Shown here one piece after another: positions 21,148 through 29,570 of a stretch of 57,193 nucleotides of DNA. The position numbers and the translations under genes were made by a program. Source of the DNA: Coriobacteriaceae bacterium (GTDB taxonomy: Bacteria > Actinomycetota > Coriobacteriia > Coriobacteriales > UMGS124); contig JAHZGC010000027.1 of NCBI GenBank assembly GCA_019421015.1, forward strand, positions 1 through 57,193. The letters run 5' to 3'. Each line of letters starts with the position of its first letter. Positions within the stretch are counted from its first letter, which is position 1. The notes under the pieces are model-generated. The model did no database searches and was not told the DNA's origin. It saw only the letters and a list, made by a program, of their open reading frames with translations.

Positions 21148-21289
21148 TGTTCGGCCTCGTTTGTCGAGGTCGAGCCTGGCATGGCAGTAACAAGCCGTGC
21201 CATTGTGCTCTCCTTTGACTTCTCTGACACCCGAGCATATTATTGGCGACACTGATACGGCCCCGTGGACTCTACGTGAGGCGGGGGCT

Positions 21290-21333
21290 GGAAAGGGGTC
21301 GTCACGCTTGGCGCTGACGGCCCCTTTCCTTTT
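21290..21333 (+). terminator. Rho-independent terminator of the TAC operon
   Basis: A hairpin with 15-bp arms GGAAAGGGGTCGTCA and TGACGGCCCCTTTCC (one G-T pair), 10-base loop, then TTTT. It lies 140 bases after the chaperone stop. The 21148-21446 gap otherwise holds only the integrase leader. Confidence 0.7.
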
Positions 21334-21370
21334 GGAGAACACCATGTGAGATACGGCGAATAACCGAACC

Positions 21371-21413
21371 GGCCCCCGCGCCCAGAGTCTTGGCGGAGTC
21401 GAGCGCGGGGGCC
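21371..21413 (+). promoter_or_regulatory. GC hairpin in the integrase leader
   Basis: Perfect 11-bp arms GGCCCCCGCGC (21371-21381) and GCGCGGGGGCC (21403-21413), 33 bases before the integrase ATG and without a T-run. It could limit integrase expression or be a recombinase arm site. Confidence 0.4.
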
Positions 21414-21446
21414 CTAACCCTCCCCAGAAAGGAGAGCCGGTCAATT

Positions 21447-22547
21447 ATGGCAGAAAAGAAGCGCTCGGCGCTCGGAAGCGTGAAGAAGGACGCCGCCGGC
21501 GTGTGGCGCGTGAGGGTGGACCTCGGGCGCGACCCGGTCACCGGCAAGCGCCGGTCGAAGGAGAGGCGCGTGCGCGGCTCCAAGCGCGAGGCCGAGGCGG
21601 CCCTCGCCCGGATGCTCGTCGATGCGGGGCAGGCGTCCTCGGCCGCCTCCATGGCGCTGGGCGACTACATCGACACGGCGTACCTCCCCTACGTCAGGTC
21701 GAGGCTGCGCCAGGACACCCTGGCGAAGTACGAGGCCGACATCCAGTCGCACATCCGCCCGGTCCTCGGCCGCACGCCCCTGTCGGCCTTGGACGGGCCC
21801 ATGGTCGAGGCCATGCTCCGCGGCATCGACGGCCCCGGCGCCCGCCTGTCCGCCTACAAGACTCTGCGCCAGGTGCTCCGCCACGCGCGCCGCAACCGCG
21901 CGCTTACGTGGGTAGCCACCGACGCCGTGGAGGCCCCGTCGGTGCCGCGCTACGAGCCCCGCGTGCTCAACGCCGAGCAGGCCTCCCAGGTCCTCTCCGC
22001 CTTCGAGGGGGACCCCGTGGAGGCAGCCGTGCTGCTCGCCCTGGGCTGCGGCATGCGCCGCTCCGAGATCTGCGGCCTCGACTGGGAGGACCTCGACCTT
22101 GATGGCCGGACGGCCAGCGTGGGCACCTCGTACACGTACGTTGGCGGGCAGGGGTACGAGAACGACCCGAAGACCTACAACTCGCGCAGGGTCGTGAGCA
22201 TCCCCGCCGGCTTCGCCGACCGCCTGCGGCAGATACGCCCCGAGGGGGCGTCGGGGCCGGTGCTGTCGGGCAAGGACGGGGGCAGGATGCACCCCGACGC
22301 GGTCTCGCACCGCTACACCAGGGTGTGCAAGGCGGCGGGATGCCACTGGACGAGCCTCAAGAACCTGCGCCACTCCCACGCCACCATCATGCTGTCGGCA
22401 GGCGTCGACGTGGTGACGGTCTCGAGGCGCCTCGGGCACTCCTCCGTGAGCGTGACGGACCGCTTCTACCTGCGCCCGCGCAGGGCCGCCGACGTGGGCG
22501 CGGCGAGCGCCTTCGACGCCCTGGGAGTGGCGCCGAAACGGAAATAG
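21447..22547 (+). CDS. int: Tyrosine integrase
   Basis: A 366-residue phage integrase. The N-terminal arm-binding part includes GSVKKDAAGVWRVRVDLGRD. The SAM-like core-binding domain follows at about residues 55-145, then the catalytic domain: Arg I in LALGCGMRRSEICGLDW, the HxLR-type box as LKNLRHSHATIML, the Gly-His in VSRRLGHSSVSV, and the nucleophile Tyr in TDRFYL. It faces tRNA-Arg, its likely target, 80 bases downstream. AAAGGAG lies 12 bases before ATG at 21447. No frameshift, so it is probably active. Confidence 0.96.
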   Translation: MAEKKRSALGSVKKDAAGVWRVRVDLGRDPVTGKRRSKERRVRGSKREAEAALARMLVDAGQASSAASMALGDYIDTAYLPYVRSRLRQDTLAKYEADIQSHIRPVLGRTPLSALDGPMVEAMLRGIDGPGARLSAYKTLRQVLRHARRNRALTWVATDAVEAPSVPRYEPRVLNAEQASQVLSAFEGDPVEAAVLLALGCGMRRSEICGLDWEDLDLDGRTASVGTSYTYVGGQGYENDPKTYNSRRVVSIPAGFADRLRQIRPEGASGPVLSGKDGGRMHPDAVSHRYTRVCKAAGCHWTSLKNLRHSHATIMLSAGVDVVTVSRRLGHSSVSVTDRFYLRPRRAADVGAASAFDALGVAPKRK

Positions 22548-22586
22548 CGGGCACTTGCGGGCAAAGGCCCTATCAAAACAGAAAGG

Positions 22587-22625
22587 CCGGGAAGGGCGGC
22601 ACCCCTCCCGGCCTGCGGTTTTCTC
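22587..22625. terminator. Bidirectional terminator between integrase and tRNA-Arg
   Basis: Arms AGGCCGGGA and TCCCGGCCT enclose a G/C-rich loop. On plus it is followed by GCGGTTTTCT (integrase end) and on minus by TTCTGTTTTG (tRNA end). Confidence 0.7.
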
Positions 22626-22660
22626 TGGCGCCCCCAGCAGGGTTCGAACCTGCGACCTTG
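22626..22660. other. Inferred right attachment region within the tRNA-Arg 3' half
   Basis: The integrase-proximal prophage end meets the 3' end of an intact tRNA gene. In such integrations the phage restores the tRNA 3' part and a copy of this part marks the other end. The other copy is outside the window, so the core length is unknown. Confidence 0.45.
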
Positions 22661-22702
22661 GGATTAGAAGTCCCCTGCTCTATCCAGCTGGGCTATGGAG
22701 GC
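22626..22702 (-). tRNA. tRNA-Arg (anticodon TCT)
   Basis: A 77-base tRNA on minus. Acceptor arms GCCTCCA and TGGGGGC pair (one G-T), followed by discriminator G and encoded CCA. Anticodon loop CTTCTAA gives TCT at 22666-22668, and the T-loop GGTTCGAACC is standard. It is the likely prophage insertion site. Confidence 0.97.
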
Positions 22703-22783
22703 AACGGACCCTATTATAGCCCAACCACCCCCGACGATTCGGCATGCGGCAACACCCTCACAGGGTTTTCTCCAAGCAGCCTC

Positions 22784-24955
22784 CTATTCCTCCCCCGCAC
22801 GCGCCTCTCCGCCGCGACGGCCCTCCACAAACGCGTCAAAGGCGGAGTTCCCCTTGGCATCAAACAGATCCGCGTACTGCAGGAACGCATAATCCTCGAA
22901 CGCCTTACGCGCCGGACCGTCTTGGCTCGCCCAGTACCAGGTCCCATCGGCCCCCTGGTAGCCGTTCAGGTTGACCGCCGGTATCTCGGTGCTCAGCTGC
23001 AGGAGCGCCTTCTGGAAATCCGTGAGGGGAAGGCCCGCCGCATAGGCCGTCTGGGCCATGAGGTAACCCGCGCTCATGTCTGCCCGGACGGGGGCTCCGC
23101 CAACGTCACCTTCACCTTCGCCTGCGCCGTCATAGTTGGCCCAGATGAAATAGGGCGTCTCAAAACGCTGCTGGACCTGTTCGAGCGTAAGCTCTCCCAC
23201 CTCGACCCCGTAGGCAGCCTCGGCTATCTGGTCGTTGAAACCGGGCTGGTGGTCGCCGAAGAAAACCACGACGACCTTGCGGTCAAGCTTCTTAAGCTGG
23301 TCAAGAAGATATAAGAGGTCGTCTTGCGAGGCGTCAACGCAGCTCAGGTACTCACTCATCCCCTCGATGACCTCACCGTTAACCGTCACGCCGTCATAGG
23401 GGTAGGAGTCCAACAGTCCCGTGTCGTAGCCGCCGTGGTTCTGGAGCGTCACGTCGAAGATGAACTGGGGGTCTTCGCTGGTCTTCAGCAGGTCTAGAAT
23501 CGCGTCATAGGTCACCCGGTCGGTTATGAGGTCGCGCAGGGTCTGCGCCCCCACCGGCATGGAGGCCTCACTCAAGAAGTCGTCAAAACCAAGTTGCCGG
23601 TAGACCACGTCACGCCGCCAGTTGCTCGCGGCCGCCGGGTGGATGGCCGTGGTGTCATAACCCAACGACGAGAAGTACTTGGGCAACGACTCGACGTTCT
23701 CAAGGTCGTAGAACATGTAGGGGTACACCCCACCCCCCAGGCTGCCGAGGGTCGTACCGGTCAGGTACTCGAACTCGCTGTTGCACGTCCCTCCCCCGCG
23801 CACGCTCGTGAACAACTCGCCGCGCCCTATGGCGTCGATGGCGTCAAAAGCCGGCAAACCTGCGTAGTTCTCTATCCCAGGGTAGGTCGAAAGGTCGCTG
23901 AACGACTCGTTCATGATGGCTATGACGGTCGGAAGCTCTTCTGAACCGGTACGTTCCTTCTGGAACCGCCGCGCCTCCTCCAGCGTCGCAGGATGCCCGG
24001 GGTGAGCTCGGTCCCAGGCACGGGCCAAGGAATCCTGAAGCTCATCTGCAGCTTCGGTGCTGTAGCCAGCAGGCACGGAAGGCTCAACCTCTTGTACACG
24101 TTGAAGAAAGCTGAGGACGGAGCCGAACGTCTGATAGGACTCCCTCGTGCTCCACACGTCCACCTTGACGCCGTAGTCTTTCTCGATGTCATGGTCGTGA
24201 TACCACGAGAGGGGCAGCGCAACGCAGAGCAGCCCTGCAACCACGTTGAAGGCGATGCACTTGCGCGTGAGACGCACCGACGGCATCAGGCACAGAAGCG
24301 CCGCCGCAGCGAAAAAGACACAGAGGGCAGCAACGGCGCTCTCGCGCAGCTCATAGGTATAGCCGGCGCTCACCTCGGCCGCCGTGCCTATGGCGAGCAG
24401 GTCCGCCGGCAGGATCGTCTGCTCCTTGAAGAGACAGACAAAGTAGTTGGCGAGACCAAAGCCAAGGCACACCCCCAGGTAGGCCGTCACGGCACCGCTG
24501 CGCCTCTGTCCCAAAAACCAGGCCGCAACCAGCCCAGAGCCGACCAAAGCAAGGTTGAGCCTTGCAATGGCGGCGTCCATGGCAAAGAGCAGGTCGTTGT
24601 AGGGCCACTCGAGCAGGAAAAAAGCCACCGGTATGCAAAGGAGCACCACCAGAGGATGCAAGGCCATAAGCACCTTTCGGTGCTCCGTCCTATACCGCGG
24701 GCCCATAAAGAACACCGCGGCCGTACAACCCAGCAAAACGGCGGCGAGCATCGGGAAGCCCGGATTGCCGCACGACACGACCCCCGCCGTCTCAAGAACC
24801 ACCCACACCGCAAGCAACATCAACCAAATGCAACCGCCCACAGGCGAAACGCCGGCCGTTCCCTTCTTTCGACAGCCCGCGTATACAACGGCCCCAAAAG
24901 CCGCACAGCCCAACAGCAACGATACGATTGCCATTGTCACGTTAGCCTCGAGCAT
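22784..24955 (-). CDS. LtaS-family phosphoglycerol transferase/sulfatase-fold membrane protein
   Basis: A 723-residue membrane enzyme. N-terminal hydrophobic segments (about five to seven) are followed by an extracellular sulfatase-fold domain with NESFSDLSTYPG, the nucleophile motif GGGTCNSEFEYLTG (Thr expected as nucleophile), LQNHGGYD and FFGDHQPGF, as in lipoteichoic acid synthases. It would transfer glycerol-phosphate from phosphatidylglycerol to a wall or membrane polymer. Its long linker and 723-residue length exceed typical LtaS (about 650). ATG at 24955 with GAGGGG upstream is preferred to a longer frame. It is the first chromosomal gene beyond the prophage. Confidence 0.88.
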   Translation of the reverse strand: MLEANVTMAIVSLLLGCAAFGAVVYAGCRKKGTAGVSPVGGCIWLMLLAVWVVLETAGVVSCGNPGFPMLAAVLLGCTAAVFFMGPRYRTEHRKVLMALHPLVVLLCIPVAFFLLEWPYNDLLFAMDAAIARLNLALVGSGLVAAWFLGQRRSGAVTAYLGVCLGFGLANYFVCLFKEQTILPADLLAIGTAAEVSAGYTYELRESAVAALCVFFAAAALLCLMPSVRLTRKCIAFNVVAGLLCVALPLSWYHDHDIEKDYGVKVDVWSTRESYQTFGSVLSFLQRVQEVEPSVPAGYSTEAADELQDSLARAWDRAHPGHPATLEEARRFQKERTGSEELPTVIAIMNESFSDLSTYPGIENYAGLPAFDAIDAIGRGELFTSVRGGGTCNSEFEYLTGTTLGSLGGGVYPYMFYDLENVESLPKYFSSLGYDTTAIHPAAASNWRRDVVYRQLGFDDFLSEASMPVGAQTLRDLITDRVTYDAILDLLKTSEDPQFIFDVTLQNHGGYDTGLLDSYPYDGVTVNGEVIEGMSEYLSCVDASQDDLLYLLDQLKKLDRKVVVVFFGDHQPGFNDQIAEAAYGVEVGELTLEQVQQRFETPYFIWANYDGAGEGEGDVGGAPVRADMSAGYLMAQTAYAAGLPLTDFQKALLQLSTEIPAVNLNGYQGADGTWYWASQDGPARKAFEDYAFLQYADLFDAKGNSAFDAFVEGRRGGEARAGEE

Positions 24956-25081
24956 ACAGACCCCTCGACCCTCCTTCAGACGCCGCGCCGCCCAGTCGAC
25001 GACGCACTGTGTCCCACTATAGAGGCACCATGTCACAAAACCAACAACGCCCCCATAGGGGTATTTAGCAGAGATGCCACC

Positions 25082-25115
25082 AAAAAGCCCGGGGTGCAAC
25101 CTGTGCACTCCGGGC
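25082..25115 (-). terminator. Rho-independent terminator of the tRNA-Pro/Gly unit
   Basis: On minus, GCCCGGAGTGCA pairs with TGCACCCCGGGC (12 bp, one G-T), followed by TTTTT. It begins 13 bases after tRNA-Gly. Confidence 0.88.
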
Positions 25116-25127
25116 CCGTAAAATCAC

Positions 25128-25203
25128 TGGAGCGGCGGACGGGACTCGAACCCGCAACAATCAGCTTGGAAGGCTGACGCTCTACCAATTGAACTACCGC
25201 CGC
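25128..25203 (-). tRNA. tRNA-Gly (anticodon TCC)
   Basis: 76 bases. Acceptor GCGGCGG/CCGCCGC, discriminator T, encoded CCA. The anticodon loop CTTCCAA gives TCC, and GGTTCGAGTCC is the T arm. It lies one base from tRNA-Pro and shares its promoter and terminator. Confidence 0.97.
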
Positions 25204-25204
25204 A

Positions 25205-25281
<77 letters not shown>

Positions 25282-25323
25282 ATTGCTTGATGTCCTACCA
25301 GTCAACCGTCAAGGAACTTTTGC

Positions 25324-25351
25324 AGTATACGGCACAACTTTGAAATGACAA
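25324..25351 (-). promoter_or_regulatory. Promoter of the tRNA-Pro/Gly unit
   Basis: On minus, -35 TTGTCA (25351-25346) and -10 TATACT (25329-25324), each one mismatch from consensus, with a 16-base spacer. The start would be about 36 bases before tRNA-Pro. Confidence 0.7.
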
Positions 25352-25415
25352 TGCTTTTTTCTGCAAAACAGGGTACATTCAACGAAGCATTCATAAGAAG
25401 AGGGTGTGACTAACT

Positions 25416-26087
25416 ATGTCTCAGATATCTGAACAGCGTCGCGAACAGATCGTCCAGACCGCCCGCCGCATCGTAGACGAGTATGGTCCGGGACGGCTCA
25501 CCGCCGAGGCCATCACCCAAGAGGTGGGCGTCTCACGGCCGTTGCTGTACCACTACTTTGCCAACATGGGCGATCTGCTCAACGCGGTGATCGATATCTA
25601 CGCCCTGGAGTTCGAGGCCCGCCTGCTCTCTTGGGAACACGATGAGAACGTGAGGCTCGAGGCCGCTTCTGACCCAACCGGTTGGACGGTCTCTTTTATT
25701 GGCACGCTACGTACGGACCTTGTGGATAAATGCCCCCTGTTGCGCGGTACCGACCCCCAGGAGGCCCCCGCTGCGTATCCGCGTTTCCTCGGTCGCTGCG
25801 CCGGCATCGTCGCCGATCATCTGCTCGTGGCCAAGGAGCCGGCCTTGGCCCCGCTCCTTGGAGCCGGCAACCCTCGTGAAACCGTGTACCTCACCGTATT
25901 CGGCATGATGGGCCTCGTAAGGAACTTCCCCGAGACCGACAACGAGACCGTGGCCAGCATCGTCGACCCGCTTTGGATCAAGCGCGCCGCCAAAAAGATT
26001 CCGGTAAAAACCGAGCAGGACAAGGCAAAAGAGCAGGTGACAGAGGAAACCGGTCGAAAGAGCTTCCTCGACTGGATTTTTAACTAG
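25416..26087 (+). CDS. TetR-family regulator
   Basis: A 223-residue regulator. The HTH covers residues 8-55: QIVQTARRIVDEYGPGRLTA, VSRPLLYHYFANMGDLLNAV. The ligand domain is all-helical (LVDKCPLLRGTDPQ, YLTVFGMMGLVRNF). The C-terminus is Lys-rich and ends SFLDWIFN. It is the only plus-strand chromosomal gene in the window, divergent from the tRNA unit and convergent with recN, and has no obvious target operon beside it. Ligand unknown. GAGGGTG lies nine bases before ATG. Confidence 0.9.
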   Translation: MSQISEQRREQIVQTARRIVDEYGPGRLTAEAITQEVGVSRPLLYHYFANMGDLLNAVIDIYALEFEARLLSWEHDENVRLEAASDPTGWTVSFIGTLRTDLVDKCPLLRGTDPQEAPAAYPRFLGRCAGIVADHLLVAKEPALAPLLGAGNPRETVYLTVFGMMGLVRNFPETDNETVASIVDPLWIKRAAKKIPVKTEQDKAKEQVTEETGRKSFLDWIFN

Positions 26088-26111
26088 GTCAGTTTCAGGA
26101 ATTGTTAACCA

Positions 26112-26162
26112 TAGTGCGCCGGGGGCACGGTGGGCTTAAGGCCCACAAACCTCGGCGCACTA
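26112..26162. repeat. Palindromic element D (51 bp), short form
   Basis: Ends TAGTGCGCCG and CGGCGCACTA are perfect inverted repeats, with an inner GTGGGC/GCCCAC hairpin. On minus its core (GTGCGCCG, then CCACCGTGCCCC) aligns with the cores of the 106-bp elements at 36 and 49 kb. The recN stop TAG (26160-26162) is the element's first three bases on minus. Confidence 0.7.
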
Positions 26163-27809
26163 TGCTTCATGGGCGCGTTCAAGCATGCCGCGGGCATGGT
26201 CAAGGGCCTGGACGTCGTCCTCGCCCGAAAGCATACGCGCGATTTCCCTCACCCGGGCCTCCCCCTCAACCACCGTGATGCGCGTCTCCGGCCGGCCGTC
26301 GAGGGCGGAGACCGCCTTGCTCACGACGTAGTGCCGATCGGCCACAACGGCAATCTGAGCAAGGTGGGTGACGACAATGACCTGGTGGGTCGCGGCGAGG
26401 TCCGATAGGACCGAGGCGATTGCCCGCGCCGTCGAACCGCCGACGCCCGCATCAATCTCGTCGAACACCAGCGTCTCGACGTCGTCGTGAGATCCCAGCG
26501 CCACCTTGATGGACAGCATGACGCGGCTCACCTCGCCGCCCGAGGCGATCTTAGCAAACGGCCGGGGTGCCATGGCGGCTCCGGCCCGATAGAGGAACTC
26601 GACGCGGTCGGCCCCGCCTTTTGTCCATTGGGAGCGCGCAAGGGCGGACACGTCCACCAAAAGCTCCGCACCCCCCATTTCGAGACGGCCCATCTGCTCG
26701 GTCACCTGAGCAGCAAAACGGGGAGCCGCTTCTTGACGCGCCTTCGAGAGCAGCTCCGCAGCCTGCGCAAGGCGCGACTCGGCCGCGTCCAAGGCAGCGC
26801 GCGCCTGACGTTCGCGCTCCTCGGAGTCGTCGACGAGGCCAACGTAGTCGCGCGCCTCCTCCCAGCGTTCAAAGACGTTTGCCATGGCCGGCCCAAACGA
26901 GCGCATGAGCCCCACGAGCTCGCCCATACGGGAGCTGGCCTGGGCCAGCGCCTCGGGATCGTAGTCGACGTCGTCTCGATAACGGCGCAGCGCGCTTGCC
27001 AGGTCTTCGACGGGAAAAACGGCCTCGCGCAGCGCCCCGACAATCTGTTCGAGGGCCGGGTCGTAGGAGGAGACTCCCTCGAGTACCGAAAGGGACTCGT
27101 TGAGCGCGTCGAGGGCACCCCCCTCCCCCTGGATACCCTCGTAGGCCGCATTGGCCGCCTGGGCGAGGGCCTCACCGTGCTCAAGGCGCGGGAGTACCCG
27201 CTCGAGTTCCTCGTACTCGCCCCGTTTGGGGTCGACCTCCTCTATGCGGGCAAGTGCGAACCGCGCCTCCTCCACACGCGCCCCTGCATCGTTGCGGGCA
27301 GCGAGAACCTGCTCGAGGGCGGTCCTGGCCTTGGCAGCCGCCTCCCAGGCCTCCCGATAGGCCACCATAGGGGCTTTGACCGTATCGATGGCCCACGCAT
27401 CGAGCAGGCCCAGATGGTTTGCAGGTACGAGGAGCTTCTGGTGGTCGTGCTGGCCGCACAGGTCGACGGAGGAGCCGACCAGCTGCGCAAGCTGGCTCAC
27501 CGTCGCCATCGAGCCGTCGATGGAACAACGGGAACGCCCTTCGGCCGTCACGCGCCGCTGTGCGACGTGCCCGTCGGGGAATTCCCCCGCATCGGACGAG
27601 AAAAAGAGCCGCCCTTCGACCGAAAGCCCCTCGGCCCCGTCGCGAACCTGGTCTCCCGAAGCACGATCGCCGACCAAGAGCTTTATGGACGACAGCAACG
27701 CAGACTTGCCCGCACCGGTCTCGCCGGTCAGCACCGTCAGGCCAGAGCAGGGCTCGACCGTCGCGTCGGCAATCAGGGCAACGTTGGTCACATGCAGTTC
27801 ATCGATCAC
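26160..27809 (-). CDS. recN: DNA repair protein RecN
   Basis: A 549-residue SMC-like ATPase: Walker A GETGAGKSALL (residues 30-40), long central coiled coils, then FAKIASGGEVSRVMLSIKVA (ABC signature) and Walker B LVFDEIDAGVGGSTA. It acts in double-strand break repair. Start GTG at 27809 has AAGGGGGAG upstream. It ends the leftward nusB-dxs-tlyA-nadK-recN run and its stop codon lies in a palindromic element. Confidence 0.96.
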   Translation of the reverse strand: MIDELHVTNVALIADATVEPCSGLTVLTGETGAGKSALLSSIKLLVGDRASGDQVRDGAEGLSVEGRLFFSSDAGEFPDGHVAQRRVTAEGRSRCSIDGSMATVSQLAQLVGSSVDLCGQHDHQKLLVPANHLGLLDAWAIDTVKAPMVAYREAWEAAAKARTALEQVLAARNDAGARVEEARFALARIEEVDPKRGEYEELERVLPRLEHGEALAQAANAAYEGIQGEGGALDALNESLSVLEGVSSYDPALEQIVGALREAVFPVEDLASALRRYRDDVDYDPEALAQASSRMGELVGLMRSFGPAMANVFERWEEARDYVGLVDDSEERERQARAALDAAESRLAQAAELLSKARQEAAPRFAAQVTEQMGRLEMGGAELLVDVSALARSQWTKGGADRVEFLYRAGAAMAPRPFAKIASGGEVSRVMLSIKVALGSHDDVETLVFDEIDAGVGGSTARAIASVLSDLAATHQVIVVTHLAQIAVVADRHYVVSKAVSALDGRPETRITVVEGEARVREIARMLSGEDDVQALDHARGMLERAHEA

Positions 27810-27851
27810 AGAAAACTCCCCCTTGGCCGGAACGCCGGGCCACGACAGGCC

Positions 27852-28700
27852 CTAGCGGACCTTTCCATAGAATACCCGCGACACCGACGAAAAGAAGCTT
27901 TCGGGGGCATCCGTCAGCAGGATCACGTCATATGCGCCGCGCACCACCCGCAGCCGCGCGGGGACCAAATCGCTGAACAGCGGCTCCCCGTCGGCAAACA
28001 CCACGCGGTCGGAGGAACGGTCGTCGGCCACGGCAAGCTCCACGACGTCTGACGCAGAGGTCAAAAACGCCCGTGCAGTAATGGTATGAGGGGCGATGGG
28101 CACGCAGACCATCCCCCCGAAATCAGGGGTAACGATGGGGCCGCCGGCCGACAGGGCATAACCTGTGGAACCGGTTGCCGTGGCAACCACAAGCCCATCG
28201 CCGCGCAACCGGTCGATATGGACCCCGTTGGCCTCGACGTCGAACTCGACCATCTTGCCCGAACCGCCCCGCGCCAGGGCCACCTCGTTCAAGGCCGTGA
28301 CCGCCCTCGTTACCGTACTGCCCTGGGCGTCAAAACCCGTGAGACGGGCCTCGATGGTCGCCCGACGGCTTTGGTGCAGGTCGCCTGCCAAGGCGGCAGC
28401 CACAACCGCACGGACATCGCGACCGCCCGCATCATAGGTGAGAAAACCAAGGTGACCGTAGGAAAGCCCGAGTATGGGTATCTCCAGGGCGCCCACCAGA
28501 TGGGCCGCCCGCAGCAGGGTCCCGTCTCCCCCGAGCGAAACGACCAAATCAACGCCGGCCAGGTTCGCGTCTCCGTCAAAGCCGTAATGCGGTGGTCGAA
28601 CGACGTCGACCCCCTCGCCGTCAAGCCACTCCTCCAGGGCCCGGGCATCCTCGACCGAGTCCTCGTAAAGCTCATTGGGTACCAGCATAACTTGCGTCAT
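27852..28700 (-). CDS. nadK: NAD kinase
   Basis: A 282-residue enzyme that phosphorylates NAD to NADP. Motifs: VSLGGDGTLLRAAHLVG (GGDGT), LGFLTYDAGG, NEVALARGGSGKM (NE/D), and the Gly/Thr-rich VVATATGSTGYALSAGGPIV. Length is normal. It lies between tlyA and recN with short gaps, probably in the same operon; this gene order is common in Gram-positive bacteria. Confidence 0.96.
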   Translation of the reverse strand: MTQVMLVPNELYEDSVEDARALEEWLDGEGVDVVRPPHYGFDGDANLAGVDLVVSLGGDGTLLRAAHLVGALEIPILGLSYGHLGFLTYDAGGRDVRAVVAAALAGDLHQSRRATIEARLTGFDAQGSTVTRAVTALNEVALARGGSGKMVEFDVEANGVHIDRLRGDGLVVATATGSTGYALSAGGPIVTPDFGGMVCVPIAPHTITARAFLTSASDVVELAVADDRSSDRVVFADGEPLFSDLVPARLRVVRGAYDVILLTDAPESFFSSVSRVFYGKVR

Positions 28701-28717
28701 AAAGAGCGCGCCTCTTC

Positions 28718-29560
28718 CTAAGCAGTCTTTTCGGGCTCCGGACTCGCGGCAGACCAGGCCTCGTCGACCACGGCATCAAGGTCCACACTGCATGCCGGGG
28801 CCCCGGCTCGGGCAAGCATAAAGAACTCGATGTTTCCCTTGGCCCCGTGTATGGGAGAAACACAGAGCTTCTGCACGCCGAGCGACAAAGACGAAAGGCC
28901 GACGGCCACCCGCTCGAGAACACGACGGTGGATGTCGGGGTCACGCACGACACCGCCCTCCCCCACCTCCTCGCGCCCGGCTTCGAACTGCGGCTTGACC
29001 AACGTGCAGAACCAGCCGCCCGGCACGAGCACCTCCCGCACCTTTGGGGCCACATGTTGGACCGCCGTGAACGAGACGTCTGCTACAGCCAGGTCGAACG
29101 GCGCCCCGAGCCGACGGGCTTCGGCATCGCATATGTTGGTTCGCTCAAAAAGGGCCACCCTCGCATCGCCCCGCAGGCCCCAGTCGAACTGCCCGTAACC
29201 GACGTCGACGGCAGCGACCCGAGCGGCGCCCATCTTGAGAAGGCAGTCTGTGAACCCCCCCGTCGAGCACCCGACGTCCAGGCAGTTAAAGCCCGACGGG
29301 TCAAGGGAGAACGACCGCAGGGCCCCCTCGAGCTTAATCCCGCCTCGGCTCACATAGGTGCCGCAACCCCATAGGCTCGAACGGGAAGAGCCTTTGATAT
29401 GGAGCGGCTCGCCCGAAGCGACCGGCATGCCCGGCTTGGCCAGACGTTCCCCCCGCGCGGAGACCAGGCCCGCCATGACGGCACGGGCAGCCGTCTCTCG
29501 ATCGGCGAAATAACCCTGCTCGACCAGCTCGTCGTCGAGCCTGCGCTTCTTCTGACCCAT
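28718..29560 (-). CDS. tlyA: TlyA-family rRNA 2'-O-methyltransferase
   Basis: A 280-residue protein. An S4 RNA-binding domain (LDDELVEQGYFADRETAARA) is followed by an FtsJ-type methyltransferase with LDVGCSTGGFTDCLLKMG (SAM site), DVGYGQFDWGLRGD, and the catalytic Lys-Asp-Lys-Glu set including VKPQFEAGREEVG. TlyA methylates 16S and 23S rRNA in other bacteria. Co-directional with dxs (10-base gap). Confidence 0.94.
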   Translation of the reverse strand: MGQKKRRLDDELVEQGYFADRETAARAVMAGLVSARGERLAKPGMPVASGEPLHIKGSSRSSLWGCGTYVSRGGIKLEGALRSFSLDPSGFNCLDVGCSTGGFTDCLLKMGAARVAAVDVGYGQFDWGLRGDARVALFERTNICDAEARRLGAPFDLAVADVSFTAVQHVAPKVREVLVPGGWFCTLVKPQFEAGREEVGEGGVVRDPDIHRRVLERVAVGLSSLSLGVQKLCVSPIHGAKGNIEFFMLARAGAPACSVDLDAVVDEAWSAASPEPEKTA

Positions 29561-29570
29561 GGGCGATTCC

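Larger units (their letters stand above)
1..22626. mobile_element. Prophage, integrase-proximal portion (left end outside window)
   Basis: A continuous block of phage genes runs from a truncated head-tail connector at the left edge to a tyrosine integrase at 21447-22547. It abuts the 3' end of tRNA-Arg(TCT), a classic integration target. Structural, packaging, replication, recombination and lysogeny modules are all recognisable, and minus-strand genes overlap by 1-47 bases as in tailed phages. Tail, lysis and left attachment genes are not in the window. The right boundary is inferred from the intact tRNA and the start of ordinary chromosomal genes beyond it. No major frameshift was seen in the packaging or capsid genes, so the element may be functional, but lysis and tail genes cannot be judged. 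Confidence 0.93.

Noticed and set aside
22626..22702. Second copy of the tRNA-Arg 3' end within the window as the left attachment site
   Set aside because: None was found; the left end of the prophage lies outside the window.
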